Part shown: piece by piece, positions 1-8,897 of the stretch
How positions within the stretch are numbered: the stretch's first letter is position 1
Layout: each line of letters begins with the position of its first letter
From: Klebsiella quasipneumoniae subsp. quasipneumoniae
GTDB taxonomy: Bacteria > Pseudomonadota > Gammaproteobacteria > Enterobacterales > Enterobacteriaceae
Reading direction: 5' to 3'
DNA length: 64,000 nucleotides
NCBI RefSeq assembly: GCF_020525925.1
Contig: NZ_CP084876.1
Coordinates: 1,612,001-1,676,000, forward strand
Program-made: the position numbers and the translations under genes
The notes under the pieces: generated by a model
Seen by the model: only the letters and a program-made list of their open reading frames with translations
Told to the model about the DNA's origin: nothing
Database searches by the model: none

Positions 1-1
1 C

Positions 2-148
2 AAGGACACCATTGACTGGGGCGGCGTGGCGGCGACCTACATCGGTATTCCGCTGTTCCTCGTCATCTGGTTTGGGTACAAACTGGCGAAAGGCACCCGC
101 TTCGTTCGCTACAGCGAAATGACCTTCCCGGACCGCTTTAAGCGTTAA
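2..148 (+). CDS. lysP: Lysine-specific permease LysP, C-terminal end (partial)
   Basis: Only the last 48 codons are present; the start lies before the window. The frame reads through a final hydrophobic segment (YIGIPLFLVIWFGYKL) and a short basic cytoplasmic tail ending in FPDRFKR. This closely matches the C-terminus of E. coli LysP, an inner-membrane amino acid/polyamine/organocation (APC) family transporter that imports lysine with protons and also signals to CadC. The neighbour cirA is the same as in E. coli. Identification rests on remembered similarity of the tail and on synteny. Confidence 0.88.
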   Translation, partial: KDTIDWGGVAATYIGIPLFLVIWFGYKLAKGTRFVRYSEMTFPDRFKR

Positions 149-166
149 TCTTCGCTATTGTGCGAT

Positions 167-960
167 AAAAGCCCTCTGTAAAGAGGGCTTCATCGTGCTG
201 GCCAGGCGCAATCTTCAGGAATTGCCCGGCGGCGCTGCGCTTGCGCGGGCCTACAGATATCTGCGTAACTGTTTGATATTGCAATTTTTCGTAGGCCGGG
301 TAAGGCGAAAGCCGCCACCCGGCAGACATATGAGTACGATAACGAAAACAGGTTTGCATCACCCGGAAGCCCTCTGAAAAGAGGGCTTCATCGTGCTGGC
401 CAGGTGCAATCTTCAGGAATTGCCCGGCGGCGCTGCGCTTACGCGTGCCTACAGATATTTGCGTAACTGTTTGATATTGCAATTTTTCGTAGGCCGGGTA
501 AGGCGAAAGCCGCCACCCGGCAGACATATGAGTACGATAACGAAAACAGGTTTGTCATCACCCGGAGCCCTCTGAAAAGAGGGCTTCATCGTGCTGGCCA
601 GGTGCAATCTTCAGGAATTGCCCGGCGGCGCTGCGCTTGCGCGGGCCTACAGATATCTGCGTAGCTGTTTGATATTGCAATTTTTCGTAGGCCGGGTAAG
701 GCGAAAGCCGCCACCCGGCAGACAGATGAGTACGATAACGAAAACAGGTTTGTATCACCCGGAAGCCCTCTGAAAAGAGGGCTTCATCTTGCTGGTCAAG
801 CGCAATCTTCAGGAATTGCCCGGCGGCGCTGCTTGCGCGGGCTTACAGATATTTGCGTAACTGTTTGATATTGCAATTTTTCGTAGGCCGGGTAAGGCGA
901 AAGGCGCCACCCGGCAGACAGATGAGTACGATAACGAAAACAGGTTTGTATCACCCGGAA
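167..960. repeat. Four tandem ~198-bp units of terminator hairpin plus paired REP sequences
   Basis: The hairpin core GCCCTCT...AGAGGGC starts at 171, 369, 567, 765 and 961, so the period is 198, 198, 198 and 196 bases. Each unit holds that lysP-type terminator stem, a REP-like arm (TTGCCCGGCGGCGCTGCGC), an AT-rich linker around TGTTTGATATTGCAATTTTT, an opposing REP-like arm (GTAGGCCGGGTAAGGCG) and a conserved stretch near GAGTACGATAACGAAAACAGG. The units look nearly identical with scattered single changes. The simplest reading is recent tandem amplification of the lysP 3' region as a BIME-like array, giving lysP five consecutive terminator stems. Short open frames recur in each unit but only because the unit repeats. 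Confidence 0.9.
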
Positions 961-985
961 GCCCTCTGAAAAGAGGGCTTTTTTT
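959..985 (+). terminator. Last lysP-side intrinsic terminator
   Basis: A 9-bp stem AAGCCCTCT/AGAGGGCTT with a GAAA loop is followed by a run of T. The same stem occurs at the head of each upstream repeat unit, but only this last copy has the full T tract, so it should be the strongest stop. Confidence 0.85.
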
Positions 986-1030
986 ATGTCCACACGGTTA
1001 CAGCCTGACACAATTATTCATAATTAGATT

Positions 1031-1049
1031 GATAATAGAAATCATTATC
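1031..1049 (+). promoter_or_regulatory. Fur box upstream of cirA
   Basis: The 19-mer GATAATAGAAATCATTATC differs from the classic Fur consensus at three central positions. A further TATCTTTATCATTTC extension follows directly. Position about 190 bases before cirA agrees with iron repression of cirA in E. coli. The site itself is seen in the sequence; binding is inferred. Confidence 0.82.
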
Positions 1050-1239
1050 TTTATCATTTCCGACCATTACGGATGAAGCCACTCCCCCCGTCTCTGCCAT
1101 GTGTACAGACTGACATCGGGCGACCAGCCACATCGACGAGAAAACAGCGCGAGTCTACCGCCGACAGAGCGGCAGGCCGCCAGCGCGTGTGAGCAGCACC
1201 TTTTTGTTTGTTTGGTTGTACACCTCATGGAGATTTGGA

Positions 1240-3213
1240 ATGTTCAGGTTAAACCCTTTTATCCGGGCGGGATTGTCTGCGTCCGTCGTATCGTTGGCGT
1301 TTCCGGCCCTGGCCGATGTGAATGAAGAAACGCTGGTGGTGACCGCCTCGGCCACTGAACAGAGCGTCAAAGACGCACCGGCGAGCATCAGCGTCATCAC
1401 CCAGCAGGATTTGCAGCGCAAGCCGGTGCAGAACCTGAAAGACGTACTGCGAGATGTGCCCGGGGTCCAGCTCACCAACGAAGGGGATAACCGCAAGGGC
1501 GTCAGCATTCGCGGTCTGAGCAGCAGCTATACCCTGATCCTTGTCGACGGGAAACGCGTCAACTCCCGGAACGCCGTCTTCCGCCACAATGACTTCGACC
1601 TGAACTGGATCCCGGTGGATGCCATCGAACGTATCGAGGTGGTGCGTGGCCCGATGTCCTCCCTGTACGGCTCTGATGCGCTCGGCGGCGTGGTCAACAT
1701 TATTACCAAAAAAATCGGCCAGAAATGGACCGGGACGCTGAGCGCCGATACCACCATTCAGGAACACCGCGACCGCGGCGATACCTGGAACGGCCAGTTC
1801 TTCACCAGCGGCCCGCTGATCGACGGCGTGCTCGGGATGAAGGCCTACGGCAGCCTGGCGAAGCGCGCCAAGGACGATCCGCAGTCTTCCAGCAATGCCA
1901 CCGGCGAAACGCCGCGCATCGAGGGCTTCACCAGCCGCGATGGCAATGTTGAATTCGCCTGGACGCCGAACGACAACCACGATTTCACCGCGGGCTATGG
2001 CTTTGACCGCCAGGATCGCGACTCCGATTCCCTTGACCGCAACCGCCTTGAGCGTGAGAACTACTCCCTGAGCCATAACGGCCGTTGGGAGATGGGCAAC
2101 AGCGAGCTCAAGTTTTACGGCGAAAAGGTGGATAACAAAAATCCGGGGCAGAACGGCACCATCACCTCGGAAAGCAATGCCATCGACGGCAAGTATGTCC
2201 TGCCGCTGGACATGATTAACCAGCTGGTGACCTTCGGCGGCGAATGGCGCCACGACAAGCTGAAAGATCCGGTCAACCTGAGCAGCGGCGGCCAGTCCAC
2301 CTCCGCCAGCCAGTACGCCCTGTTTATTGAAGACGAATGGCGCATCATCGAGCCGCTGGCGCTGACCACCGGCATTCGTATGGACGACCATCAGACCTAT
2401 GGCGATCACTGGAGCCCGCGCGCCTATCTGGTGTATAACGCCACCGATACCGTCACCGTCAAAGGCGGCTGGGCGACGGCGTTTAAAGCCCCGTCGCTGC
2501 TGCAGCTTAACCCCGACTGGACCACCAACTCCTGCCGCGGCTCGTGCAGCATCATCGGTAACCCGGATCTGAAGCCGGAAACCAGCGAAAGCTTCGAGCT
2601 TGGTCTCTACTATCGTGGGGAAGAGGGCTGGCTGCAGGATGTTGAAGGCAGCATCACCACCTTCCAGAATAATGTCGACGATATGATTGATGTTCTGCGC
2701 ACCTCCAGCGCCAGCGAAGCGCCGGGCTACCCGAACTTTGTCGGCTGGAAAACCGTCAACGGTAAGCGCGTGCCGATCTTCCGCTATTTCAACGTCAACA
2801 AAGCGCGCATCAAAGGGGTGGAGACTGAGGTGAAGATCCCGTTCGGCGATGAGTGGAAGCTGACGGTGAACTACACCTACAACGATGGTCGCGATCTGAG
2901 CAACGGCGGCGACAAACCGCTGCAGACGCTGCCGTTCCATACCGCCAACGGCACGCTTGACTGGAAACCGCTGGACGACTGGTCCTTCTACGTGACGGCC
3001 AACTATACCGGCCAGCAGCGCGCGGTGAGCGCCACCGGCAAAACGCCGGGCGGCTATACCCTGTTTGACGTCGGCGCGGCGTGGCAGGTCACCAAAAACG
3101 TGAAACTGCGCTCCGGGGTGCAGAACGTGGGCGATAAAGATCTCAACCGGGACGACTACAGCTATACCGAAGAGGGCCGTCGCTACTTTATGGCCGTGGA
3201 TTATCGCTTCTGA
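1240..3213 (+). CDS. cirA: TonB-dependent catecholate siderophore receptor CirA
   Basis: The 657-residue product matches E. coli CirA over its length. An N-terminal signal peptide of about 25 residues ([14 protein letters not shown]...) is followed by a TonB box (ETLVV, near residue 30), a plug domain with the [16 protein letters not shown] motif, and a 22-strand barrel ending in the outer-membrane signature YFMAVDYRF. It imports iron complexed with catechols such as dihydroxybenzoylserine and is an uptake route for colicins and catechol beta-lactams. I chose the ATG at 1240, preceded by GGAG, over an in-frame upstream ATG because this start restores the family N-terminus. The upstream Fur box implies iron repression. 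Confidence 0.96.
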   Translation: MFRLNPFIRAGLSASVVSLAFPALADVNEETLVVTASATEQSVKDAPASISVITQQDLQRKPVQNLKDVLRDVPGVQLTNEGDNRKGVSIRGLSSSYTLILVDGKRVNSRNAVFRHNDFDLNWIPVDAIERIEVVRGPMSSLYGSDALGGVVNIITKKIGQKWTGTLSADTTIQEHRDRGDTWNGQFFTSGPLIDGVLGMKAYGSLAKRAKDDPQSSSNATGETPRIEGFTSRDGNVEFAWTPNDNHDFTAGYGFDRQDRDSDSLDRNRLERENYSLSHNGRWEMGNSELKFYGEKVDNKNPGQNGTITSESNAIDGKYVLPLDMINQLVTFGGEWRHDKLKDPVNLSSGGQSTSASQYALFIEDEWRIIEPLALTTGIRMDDHQTYGDHWSPRAYLVYNATDTVTVKGGWATAFKAPSLLQLNPDWTTNSCRGSCSIIGNPDLKPETSESFELGLYYRGEEGWLQDVEGSITTFQNNVDDMIDVLRTSSASEAPGYPNFVGWKTVNGKRVPIFRYFNVNKARIKGVETEVKIPFGDEWKLTVNYTYNDGRDLSNGGDKPLQTLPFHTANGTLDWKPLDDWSFYVTANYTGQQRAVSATGKTPGGYTLFDVGAAWQVTKNVKLRSGVQNVGDKDLNRDDYSYTEEGRRYFMAVDYRF

Positions 3214-3233
3214 TCGTTGGCGCTTAACGATGG

Positions 3234-3264
3234 CCTGCGCCGCGACGTGGAGTCGCGGCGCAGG
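3234..3264. terminator. Perfect 13-bp GC-rich hairpin between convergent cirA and yeiG
   Basis: CCTGCGCCGCGAC (3234-3246) and GTCGCGGCGCAGG (3252-3264) pair without mismatch around a 5-base loop. It lies just after cirA and before the end of convergent yeiG, so it can serve both transcripts. It lacks a clear T tract on either side, so it may be an RNA 3'-end stabiliser rather than a strong terminator. Confidence 0.65.
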
Positions 3265-3270
3265 TTGCGT

Positions 3271-4104
3271 TTAGCTAAAGAGATGCTGCGCGTGGAAACG
3301 CAGATGGTCTTCGATAAACGAGGCAATAAAGTAGTAGCTATGATCGTAACCGGGCTGGATGCGCAGCGTTAACGGCCAGGCCTTCTGCCGCGCGACCTCC
3401 GCCAGCACCGCGGGCTGCAGCTGTCCGGCGAGGAACGGATCGTTATCGCCCTGATCGATAAGCGTCGGCACCGCGTCCGCCGGCTGGCTGGCCTGCATCA
3501 GGGCGCAGCTGTCCCAGGCGCGCCATGTCGATTCATCGGCGCCGAGATAGGCGGTAAACGCTTTCTTGCCCCACGGCACCTGGGAGGGATTGACGATTGG
3601 CGCGAAGGCGGAGACGCTGGCGTAGCGGCCGGGATTGGTGAGCGCCATGATAAGCGCGCCGTGACCGCCCATCGAGTGGCCGCTGATGGCGCAGCGTTCG
3701 CCGACGGTAAACTCGCTGCGGATAAGCGCGGGCAGTTCGTCGCGCAGGTAATCGTACATCCGGTAGTGCGCCGACCACGGCGCCTCGGTGGCGTTCAGGT
3801 AGAAGCCAGCGCCTTGCCCCAGATCGTAACCGTCATCGTTGGCCACCTCGTCACCGCGCGGGCTGGTATCCGGCATCACCAGCGCGATGCCCAGCGCGGC
3901 GGCAATGCGCTGAGCGCCCGCCTTGGTGGTAAAGTTTTCATCGTTACAGGTCAGCCCGGACAGCCAGTACAGCACCGGCGGCGGCGTTTCACGCTCAGGC
4001 GGTAAAAAAATGCTGAACGTCATGGCGCAGTTCAGGACAGGGGAGTGATGACGCCAGCGTTGTTGCTGGCCGTCAAAACAGCGATGCTCTTCAAGCAGTT
4101 CCAT
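3271..4104 (-). CDS. yeiG: S-formylglutathione hydrolase YeiG/FghA
   Basis: The 277-residue protein matches E. coli YeiG (278). It is a cytosolic alpha/beta-hydrolase of the esterase D family that hydrolyses S-formylglutathione to glutathione and formate in formaldehyde detoxification. The nucleophile elbow GHSMGG is plain (about residue 145), with an oxyanion region [12 protein letters not shown] near residue 53 and the C-terminal catalytic histidine in PGYDHSYYF. The ATG at 4104 is preceded by AGGAG, whereas an upstream in-frame ATG adds 13 unrelated residues. It stands alone, not in an frmRAB operon. Its order between cirA and folE is the same as in E. coli. Confidence 0.94.
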   Translation of the reverse strand: MELLEEHRCFDGQQQRWRHHSPVLNCAMTFSIFLPPERETPPPVLYWLSGLTCNDENFTTKAGAQRIAAALGIALVMPDTSPRGDEVANDDGYDLGQGAGFYLNATEAPWSAHYRMYDYLRDELPALIRSEFTVGERCAISGHSMGGHGALIMALTNPGRYASVSAFAPIVNPSQVPWGKKAFTAYLGADESTWRAWDSCALMQASQPADAVPTLIDQGDNDPFLAGQLQPAVLAEVARQKAWPLTLRIQPGYDHSYYFIASFIEDHLRFHAQHLFS

Positions 4105-4464
4105 GCAAGGCTCCTCGGAAGGGATGTGCGCGTAAACGTTCATAATACAGATATTTCATTAGCCGGTGAGCAACTTTCACTTTCTCCTTTTGAGAACTTA
4201 CTGCATCATTAATGCAACTTATAGCCAACATGCCGGTGTAGCGATGGCGCTTATGGATGCGTACAGCGGTTGGATCATTCCGGATTCGGCGATAGGGATT
4301 TGGCGTCGCGCCTGAGGCGTGGCTTCGCGCCTTAATAAAAGGCAGCGCCAATTTCAATAATTATCGTTACGGCTACTGGATTCTGTGCGCCACCTCACGC
4401 ACAATGAATACAAACTTTGCCCCCAGAAAAAGCAAAGAGCGCCACACCTGCAGGAGAAACCCAA
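4105..4464. other. Divergent intergenic region yeiG-folE
   Basis: This 360-base gap must contain the promoters of both divergent genes. I see a short inverted repeat TGCAT-N5-ATGCA (4202-4216) and A/T-rich patches, but no -10/-35 pair I would defend and no additional gene. A methionine-repressor (MetJ) site controls folE in E. coli; I could not recognise clear MetJ boxes here. Confidence 0.5.
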
Positions 4465-5133
4465 ATGTCATCACTGAGTAAAGAAGCCGTCCTCGTTCAT
4501 GAAGCGCTGGTCGCTCGTGGGCTGGAGACGCCGATGCGTGCGCCAGTACAAGAAATTGATAACGAAACACGCAAGCGTTTGATTACCGGTCATATGACCG
4601 AGATTATGCAACTGCTGAATCTGGATCTGAGTGATGACAGTCTGATGGAGACCCCGCATCGCATCGCCAAAATGTATGTCGATGAGATCTTCTCCGGACT
4701 GGATTACTCCCGTTTCCCGAAAATCACCGTCATTGAAAACAAAATGAAGGTCGATGAAATGGTCACCGTGCGCGATATCACCCTGACCAGCACCTGCGAA
4801 CACCACTTTGTCACCATCGATGGTAAAGCGACGGTAGCCTATATCCCGAAAGATTCGGTGATCGGCCTGTCGAAAATCAACCGCATCGTGCAGTTCTTCG
4901 CCCAGCGCCCGCAGGTCCAGGAGCGTCTCACGCAGCAGATCCTGATCGCGCTGCAGACGCTGCTCGGCACCAGCAACGTGGCGGTATCCATTGACGCGGT
5001 GCATTACTGCGTGAAAGCCCGCGGCATCCGCGACGCGACCAGCGCCACTACCACCACCTCCCTCGGTGGCCTGTTCAAATCCAGCCAGAATACCCGCCAG
5101 GAATTCCTGCGCGCAGTACGTCACCACAACTAA
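4465..5133 (+). CDS. folE: GTP cyclohydrolase I FolE
   Basis: The 222-residue length equals E. coli FolE. It catalyses the first committed step of tetrahydrofolate synthesis, converting GTP to 7,8-dihydroneopterin triphosphate plus formate, as a cytosolic homodecamer. Zinc ligands are visible: Cys111 and the adjacent histidines in TSTCEHHF, and the later cysteine in [10 protein letters not shown]. The [10 protein letters not shown] and [14 protein letters not shown] motifs are intact. The ATG at 4465, preceded by CAGGAG, matches the family start; an upstream in-frame ATG adds 16 residues with no homology. yeiB follows after 15 bases, so the two are probably co-transcribed. Confidence 0.97.
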   Translation: MSSLSKEAVLVHEALVARGLETPMRAPVQEIDNETRKRLITGHMTEIMQLLNLDLSDDSLMETPHRIAKMYVDEIFSGLDYSRFPKITVIENKMKVDEMVTVRDITLTSTCEHHFVTIDGKATVAYIPKDSVIGLSKINRIVQFFAQRPQVQERLTQQILIALQTLLGTSNVAVSIDAVHYCVKARGIRDATSATTTTSLGGLFKSSQNTRQEFLRAVRHHN

Positions 5134-5148
5134 AACGGAGCAGGGTAC

Positions 5149-6306
5149 ATGGAGAGAAATGTCACGCTGGACTTTGTCCGCGGCGTCGCCATCCTCGGTA
5201 TCCTGCTTCTCAATATCAGCGCCTTCGGCTTGCCGAAGGCCGCTTACCTCAATCCGGCCTGGTCAGGAAGCGCGACCCTCAGCGACGCCTGGACCTGGGC
5301 GATCCTTGACCTGCTGGCGCAGGTGAAGTTTCTTACCCTGTTCGCGCTGCTGTTTGGCGCCGGTCTGCAGCTCCTGCTCCCCCGCGGCAAACGCTGGATC
5401 CAGTCGCGGTTGACCCTGCTGGCGTTGCTTGGTTTCATTCACGGTCTCTTCTTCTGGGATGGCGATATTCTGCTGGCCTACGCCCTGGTGGGGCTGGTGA
5501 GCTGGCGCATGGTGCGCGAGGCGCAGCATGTTAAATCGCTGTTTAACACCGGGGTGGTGCTCTACCTCACCGGTATTGCGGTGCTGGTCCTGCTGGGGAT
5601 TATCTCGGGGACGGCCGCGAATCGCTCCTGGGTACCGGACGCGGCCAATCTGCAGTATGAGCAGTACTGGAAGCTGCACGGCGGCATGGAGGCGGTCAGC
5701 AACCGGGCGGATATGCTGTCGGACAATCTGTTGGCGCTCGGCGCGCAGTATGGCTGGCAGCTGGCGGGGATGATGCTGATAGGCGCGGCGCTGATGCGCA
5801 GCGGCTGGCTGAAAGGGCAGTTCAGCCAGCGTCACTATCGGCGCACCGGCGCGCTGCTGGTGCTAGCCGGGATGGCGGTGAATGTGCCGGCTATTGTCGC
5901 CCAGTGGTATCTGGCCTGGGACTATCGCTGGTGCGCGTTTTTACTGCAGGCGCCGCGTGAACTGAGCGCCCCGCTGCAGGCTATCGGCTATGCCTCGCTG
6001 GCCTGGGGCTACTGGCCGCAGCTCTGCCGTTTCCGCCTGGTGGGGGCTATCGCCTGCGTCGGACGCATGGCGCTGAGCAACTACCTGCTGCAGACCCTGA
6101 TCTGCACCACCCTGTTTTATCATCTCGGGCTGTTTATGCGCTTCGATCGTCTGCAGCTGCTGGCCTTTGTTCCCCCCATCTGGGCCGTCAACCTCCTCGT
6201 GTCATCACTCTGGCTGCGCCGCTTCCGCCAGGGGCCGGTGGAATGGCTGTGGCGTCAGTTAACCCTGCGTGCGTCAGGGACATCATTGAAAGACACATCC
6301 AGATAA
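5149..6306 (+). CDS. yeiB: Inner-membrane protein YeiB, DUF418 family
   Basis: This 385-residue polytopic membrane protein matches E. coli YeiB. It begins LDFVRGVAILGILLLNI, the signature opening of DUF418/heparan-alpha-glucosaminide acetyltransferase-like proteins, and carries roughly ten hydrophobic segments. The second half has the DUF418 C-terminal motif around RMALSNYLLQTLICT. The biochemical role is not established; membrane acyl transfer is a family-level suggestion only. It follows folE closely with GGAG before its ATG. Confidence 0.9.
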   Translation: MERNVTLDFVRGVAILGILLLNISAFGLPKAAYLNPAWSGSATLSDAWTWAILDLLAQVKFLTLFALLFGAGLQLLLPRGKRWIQSRLTLLALLGFIHGLFFWDGDILLAYALVGLVSWRMVREAQHVKSLFNTGVVLYLTGIAVLVLLGIISGTAANRSWVPDAANLQYEQYWKLHGGMEAVSNRADMLSDNLLALGAQYGWQLAGMMLIGAALMRSGWLKGQFSQRHYRRTGALLVLAGMAVNVPAIVAQWYLAWDYRWCAFLLQAPRELSAPLQAIGYASLAWGYWPQLCRFRLVGAIACVGRMALSNYLLQTLICTTLFYHLGLFMRFDRLQLLAFVPPIWAVNLLVSSLWLRRFRQGPVEWLWRQLTLRASGTSLKDTSR

Positions 6307-6336
6307 CGATCTCGATCACAATCATTAACAAAACGG

Positions 6337-6398
6337 ATGTAAACGTTTCCAGCCGTGTGACCTCACTCACGTAGCGGACCGCGGGTCGCTGCCAGAAT
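6337..6398 (+). promoter_or_regulatory. galS promoter: GalR/GalS operator and CRP site
   Basis: An ATGTAAACGTTTCCAG element at 6337-6352 fits the Gal operator. It is followed by a CRP site TGTGACCTCACTCACG (6356-6371) with one mismatch to TGTGA-N6-TCACA. A -10-like CAGAAT lies at 6393-6398, placing CRP near -41.5 (class II geometry). This matches known autoregulation of galS by Gal repressors and cAMP-CRP in E. coli. Confidence 0.78.
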
Positions 6399-6461
6399 AG
6401 CCTCCTTGCTGAGCACAGGAGGTGAATGTGACGTGCTGTAATTCTCTTAAGGTCGCTGAGT

Positions 6462-7484
6462 ATGATCACCATTCGTGATGTCGCCCGCCAGGCGGGCGTA
6501 TCCGTGGCCACCGTGTCGCGGGTGCTGAACAATAGCGCGCTGGTGAGTCCGGATACGCGCGACGTGGTGATGAAAGCGGTGACCCAGCTGGGCTACCGGC
6601 CCAACGCCAACGCCCAGGCGCTGGCCACCCAGGTCAGCGATACCATCGGCGTGGTGGTGATGGACGTCTCCGATGCCTTCTTCGGCGCGCTGGTGAAAGC
6701 GGTGGATACCGTCGCCCAGCAGCATCATAAGTATGTGCTGATCGGCAACAGCTATCACGAGGCGGAAAAAGAGCGCCATGCCATCGAGGTGCTGATCCGC
6801 CAGCGCTGCTCGGCGCTGATCGTCCATTCTAAAGCGCTCAGCGATGCTGAACTGAGCGACTTTATGCAACATATCCCGGGGATGGTGCTGATCAACCGCA
6901 TCGTGCCGGGCTTTGCCCATCGCTGCGTCGGCCTCGACAATGTTAGCGGCGCGCTGATGGCTACCCGCATGCTGCTCAATCACGGCCACCAGCGCATCGG
7001 TTATCTCTCCTCCAATCACGGCATTGAAGACGACGATATGCGCCGGGAAGGGTGGAGCAAAGCGCTGCAGGAGCAGGGCATCATCGCCCCGGACAGCTGG
7101 GTCGGGTCCGGCTCCCCGGACATGCAGGGCGGCGAAGCGGCGATGGTCGAACTGCTGGGGCGGAATCTCGGCCTCACTGCGGTGTTCGCCTATAACGACA
7201 GCATGGCGGCCGGCGCGCTGACCACGCTGAAGGACAACGGCATTGTCGTGCCGCAGCATCTGTCGCTGATTGGCTTTGATGATATCCCTATTTCCCGTTA
7301 CACCGATCCTCAGCTGACCACCGTGCGCTATCCGGTAATGTCGATGGCGAAGCTGGCCACCGAGCTGGCGCTGCTGGGGGCGGCCGGCAAGCTGGATCGC
7401 GAGGCGACGCACTGCTTTATGCCCACCCTGGTGCGCCGTCACTCCGTTGCCCAGCGGCAAACTGTGGGGCCGATCACTAACTGA
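6462..7484 (+). CDS. galS: Galactose isorepressor GalS (LacI family)
   Basis: The product has 340 residues. The N-terminal helix-turn-helix [20 protein letters not shown] is followed by the LacI hinge and a periplasmic-binding-protein-like sensor domain. It represses mgl and related galactose transport genes, with galactose/fucose as inducers. It differs from E. coli GalS mainly at the C-terminus. It sits directly upstream of mglBAC as in E. coli, and operator-like sequences lie before both galS and mglB, implying autoregulation and control of the importer. Discrimination from GalR rests on this synteny. Confidence 0.93.
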   Translation: MITIRDVARQAGVSVATVSRVLNNSALVSPDTRDVVMKAVTQLGYRPNANAQALATQVSDTIGVVVMDVSDAFFGALVKAVDTVAQQHHKYVLIGNSYHEAEKERHAIEVLIRQRCSALIVHSKALSDAELSDFMQHIPGMVLINRIVPGFAHRCVGLDNVSGALMATRMLLNHGHQRIGYLSSNHGIEDDDMRREGWSKALQEQGIIAPDSWVGSGSPDMQGGEAAMVELLGRNLGLTAVFAYNDSMAAGALTTLKDNGIVVPQHLSLIGFDDIPISRYTDPQLTTVRYPVMSMAKLATELALLGAAGKLDREATHCFMPTLVRRHSVAQRQTVGPITN

Positions 7485-7496
7485 AGCGGCGGCGGG

Positions 7497-7557
7497 ATGT
7501 AACCGCTTTCAATTTGTGAGTAAATTCACAGTATATTAACATTCACCTGATTATGAT
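7497..7557 (+). promoter_or_regulatory. mglB promoter: Gal operator, perfect CRP site and -10 box
   Basis: ATGTAACCGCTTTCAA (7497-7512) resembles the Gal operator. A perfect CRP half-site pair TGTGA-GTAAAT-TCACA spans 7515-7530, centred at 7522.5. TATGAT at 7552-7557 lies exactly where a class II promoter would have its -10 box, placing the start near 7564 and leaving a leader of about 217 bases before mglB. Confidence 0.85.
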
Positions 7558-7780
7558 GGCAGCGTTTACCAGTCTGAACCGCGAGGTGATGGGAAATCCT
7601 CACTTTCTTCAGTAGGAACAAGGCGTTAAACGAGTATTAGAGTCGTATTTTTCTGGAGCGTTACCCGACACGGAAGACCGAATTTTCGTCGTGAAATGCG
7701 TTGTGCGGTAACACTAATGCAACAAATCCCGCCCGCACTTTTTCACAAAAATGACCCTGCATAATAAAACCGGAGATTCC

Positions 7781-8779
7781 ATGAATAAGAAGGTGTTTAC
7801 CCTCTCTGCTGTAATGGCTGGTCTGTTATTTGGCGCCGCAGCACACGCAGCAGATACCCGTATCGGCGTGACGATTTATAAATATGACGACAACTTTATG
7901 TCGGTGGTGCGTAAGGCGATTGAAAAAGATGGCAAATCCGCGCCTGACGTCCAGCTGCTGATGAATGACTCGCAGAACGACCAGTCGAAACAAAACGATC
8001 AGATTGACGTGCTGCTGGCGAAAGGCGTGAAAGCCCTGGCGATCAACCTGGTTGACCCGGCTGCGGCGGGAACGGTCATCGAAAAAGCGCGCGGGCAGAA
8101 CATTCCGGTGGTGTTCTTCAACAAAGAGCCTTCCCGTAAAGCGCTGGATAGCTATGACAAAGCTTATTACGTCGGTACCGACTCGAAAGAGTCCGGGATT
8201 ATTCAGGGCGATCTGATCGCCAAGCACTGGAAAGCCAACCCGAACTGGGATCTGAATAAAGACGGCCAGATCCAGTACGTCCTGCTGAAAGGCGAGCCGG
8301 GCCATCCGGATGCGGAAGCGCGTACCACCTACGTTATCAAAGAGCTGAATGATAAAGGCCTGAAGACCCAGCAGCTGCAGATGGACACCGCCATGTGGGA
8401 TACCGCCCAGGCGAAAGACAAAATGGACGCCTGGCTCTCCGGCCCGAATGCGAACAAGATTGAAGTGGTGATCGCTAACAACGACGCCATGGCGATGGGC
8501 GCGGTTGAAGCGCTGAAAGCGCACAACAAGAGCAGCATTCCGGTGTTCGGCGTGGATGCGCTGCCGGAAGCCCTGGCGCTGGTGAAATCCGGCGCGATGG
8601 CCGGTACCGTGCTGAACGATGCTAACAACCAGGCGAAAGCGACCTTCGATCTGGCGAAAAACCTGGCCGACGGGAAAGACGCTGCGGCAGGCACCAACTG
8701 GAAAATTGACAACAAGATTGTTCGCGTCCCCTATGTGGGCGTCGATAAAGACAACCTGAGCCAGTTTACCGGCAAATAA
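7781..8779 (+). CDS. mglB: Galactose/glucose-binding periplasmic protein MglB
   Basis: The 332-residue protein matches E. coli MglB. It has a 23-residue signal peptide ending AAAHA, a sugar-binding PBP fold, and the characteristic EF-hand-like calcium loop DLNKDGQIQ. It delivers galactose, glucose and methyl-galactosides to MglAC and is also a ligand for the Trg chemoreceptor. The start at 7781 follows CGGAGA; an earlier in-frame ATG at 7751 would disrupt the signal peptide. A GC-rich hairpin separates it from mglA, consistent with the binding protein being made in excess. Confidence 0.96.
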   Translation: MNKKVFTLSAVMAGLLFGAAAHAADTRIGVTIYKYDDNFMSVVRKAIEKDGKSAPDVQLLMNDSQNDQSKQNDQIDVLLAKGVKALAINLVDPAAAGTVIEKARGQNIPVVFFNKEPSRKALDSYDKAYYVGTDSKESGIIQGDLIAKHWKANPNWDLNKDGQIQYVLLKGEPGHPDAEARTTYVIKELNDKGLKTQQLQMDTAMWDTAQAKDKMDAWLSGPNANKIEVVIANNDAMAMGAVEALKAHNKSSIPVFGVDALPEALALVKSGAMAGTVLNDANNQAKATFDLAKNLADGKDAAAGTNWKIDNKIVRVPYVGVDKDNLSQFTGK

Positions 8780-8794
8780 TCGTGATGTGAGTTG

Positions 8795-8817
8795 CGGGCG
8801 TGGGTTATCCACGCCCG
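8795..8817 (+). terminator. Intercistronic hairpin mglB-mglA
   Basis: CGGGCGTGG and CCACGCCCG form a perfect 9-bp stem around GTTAT. There is no T tract, so it is likely an mRNA-stabilising or partial attenuating hairpin that raises mglB over mglA rather than a full terminator. Confidence 0.7.
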
Positions 8818-8897
8818 ATTATTCCTGATACAGAACCAGACTCCTGCTGGCGTTATTGCGCCGGACGGGGCGTGCATGAACGCAGCCAGGTATAACT

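Noticed and set aside
195..773. A 60-codon open frame repeated three times (195-377, 393-575, 591-773) with nearly identical product
   Set aside because: It exists only because the 198-bp REP/terminator unit repeats. It spans terminator and REP palindromes, has no ribosome site and no resemblance to a known protein.
1249..2940. A 563-codon open frame antisense to cirA
   Set aside because: The frame is opposite to a clear cirA and reflects high-GC codon bias. Its product is low-complexity His/Val/Ala-rich with no domain.
4202..4216. TGCAT-N5-ATGCA before yeiG considered as a CytR operator
   Set aside because: Only one octamer partly fits, no CRP sites flank it, and formaldehyde detoxification has no link to CytR.
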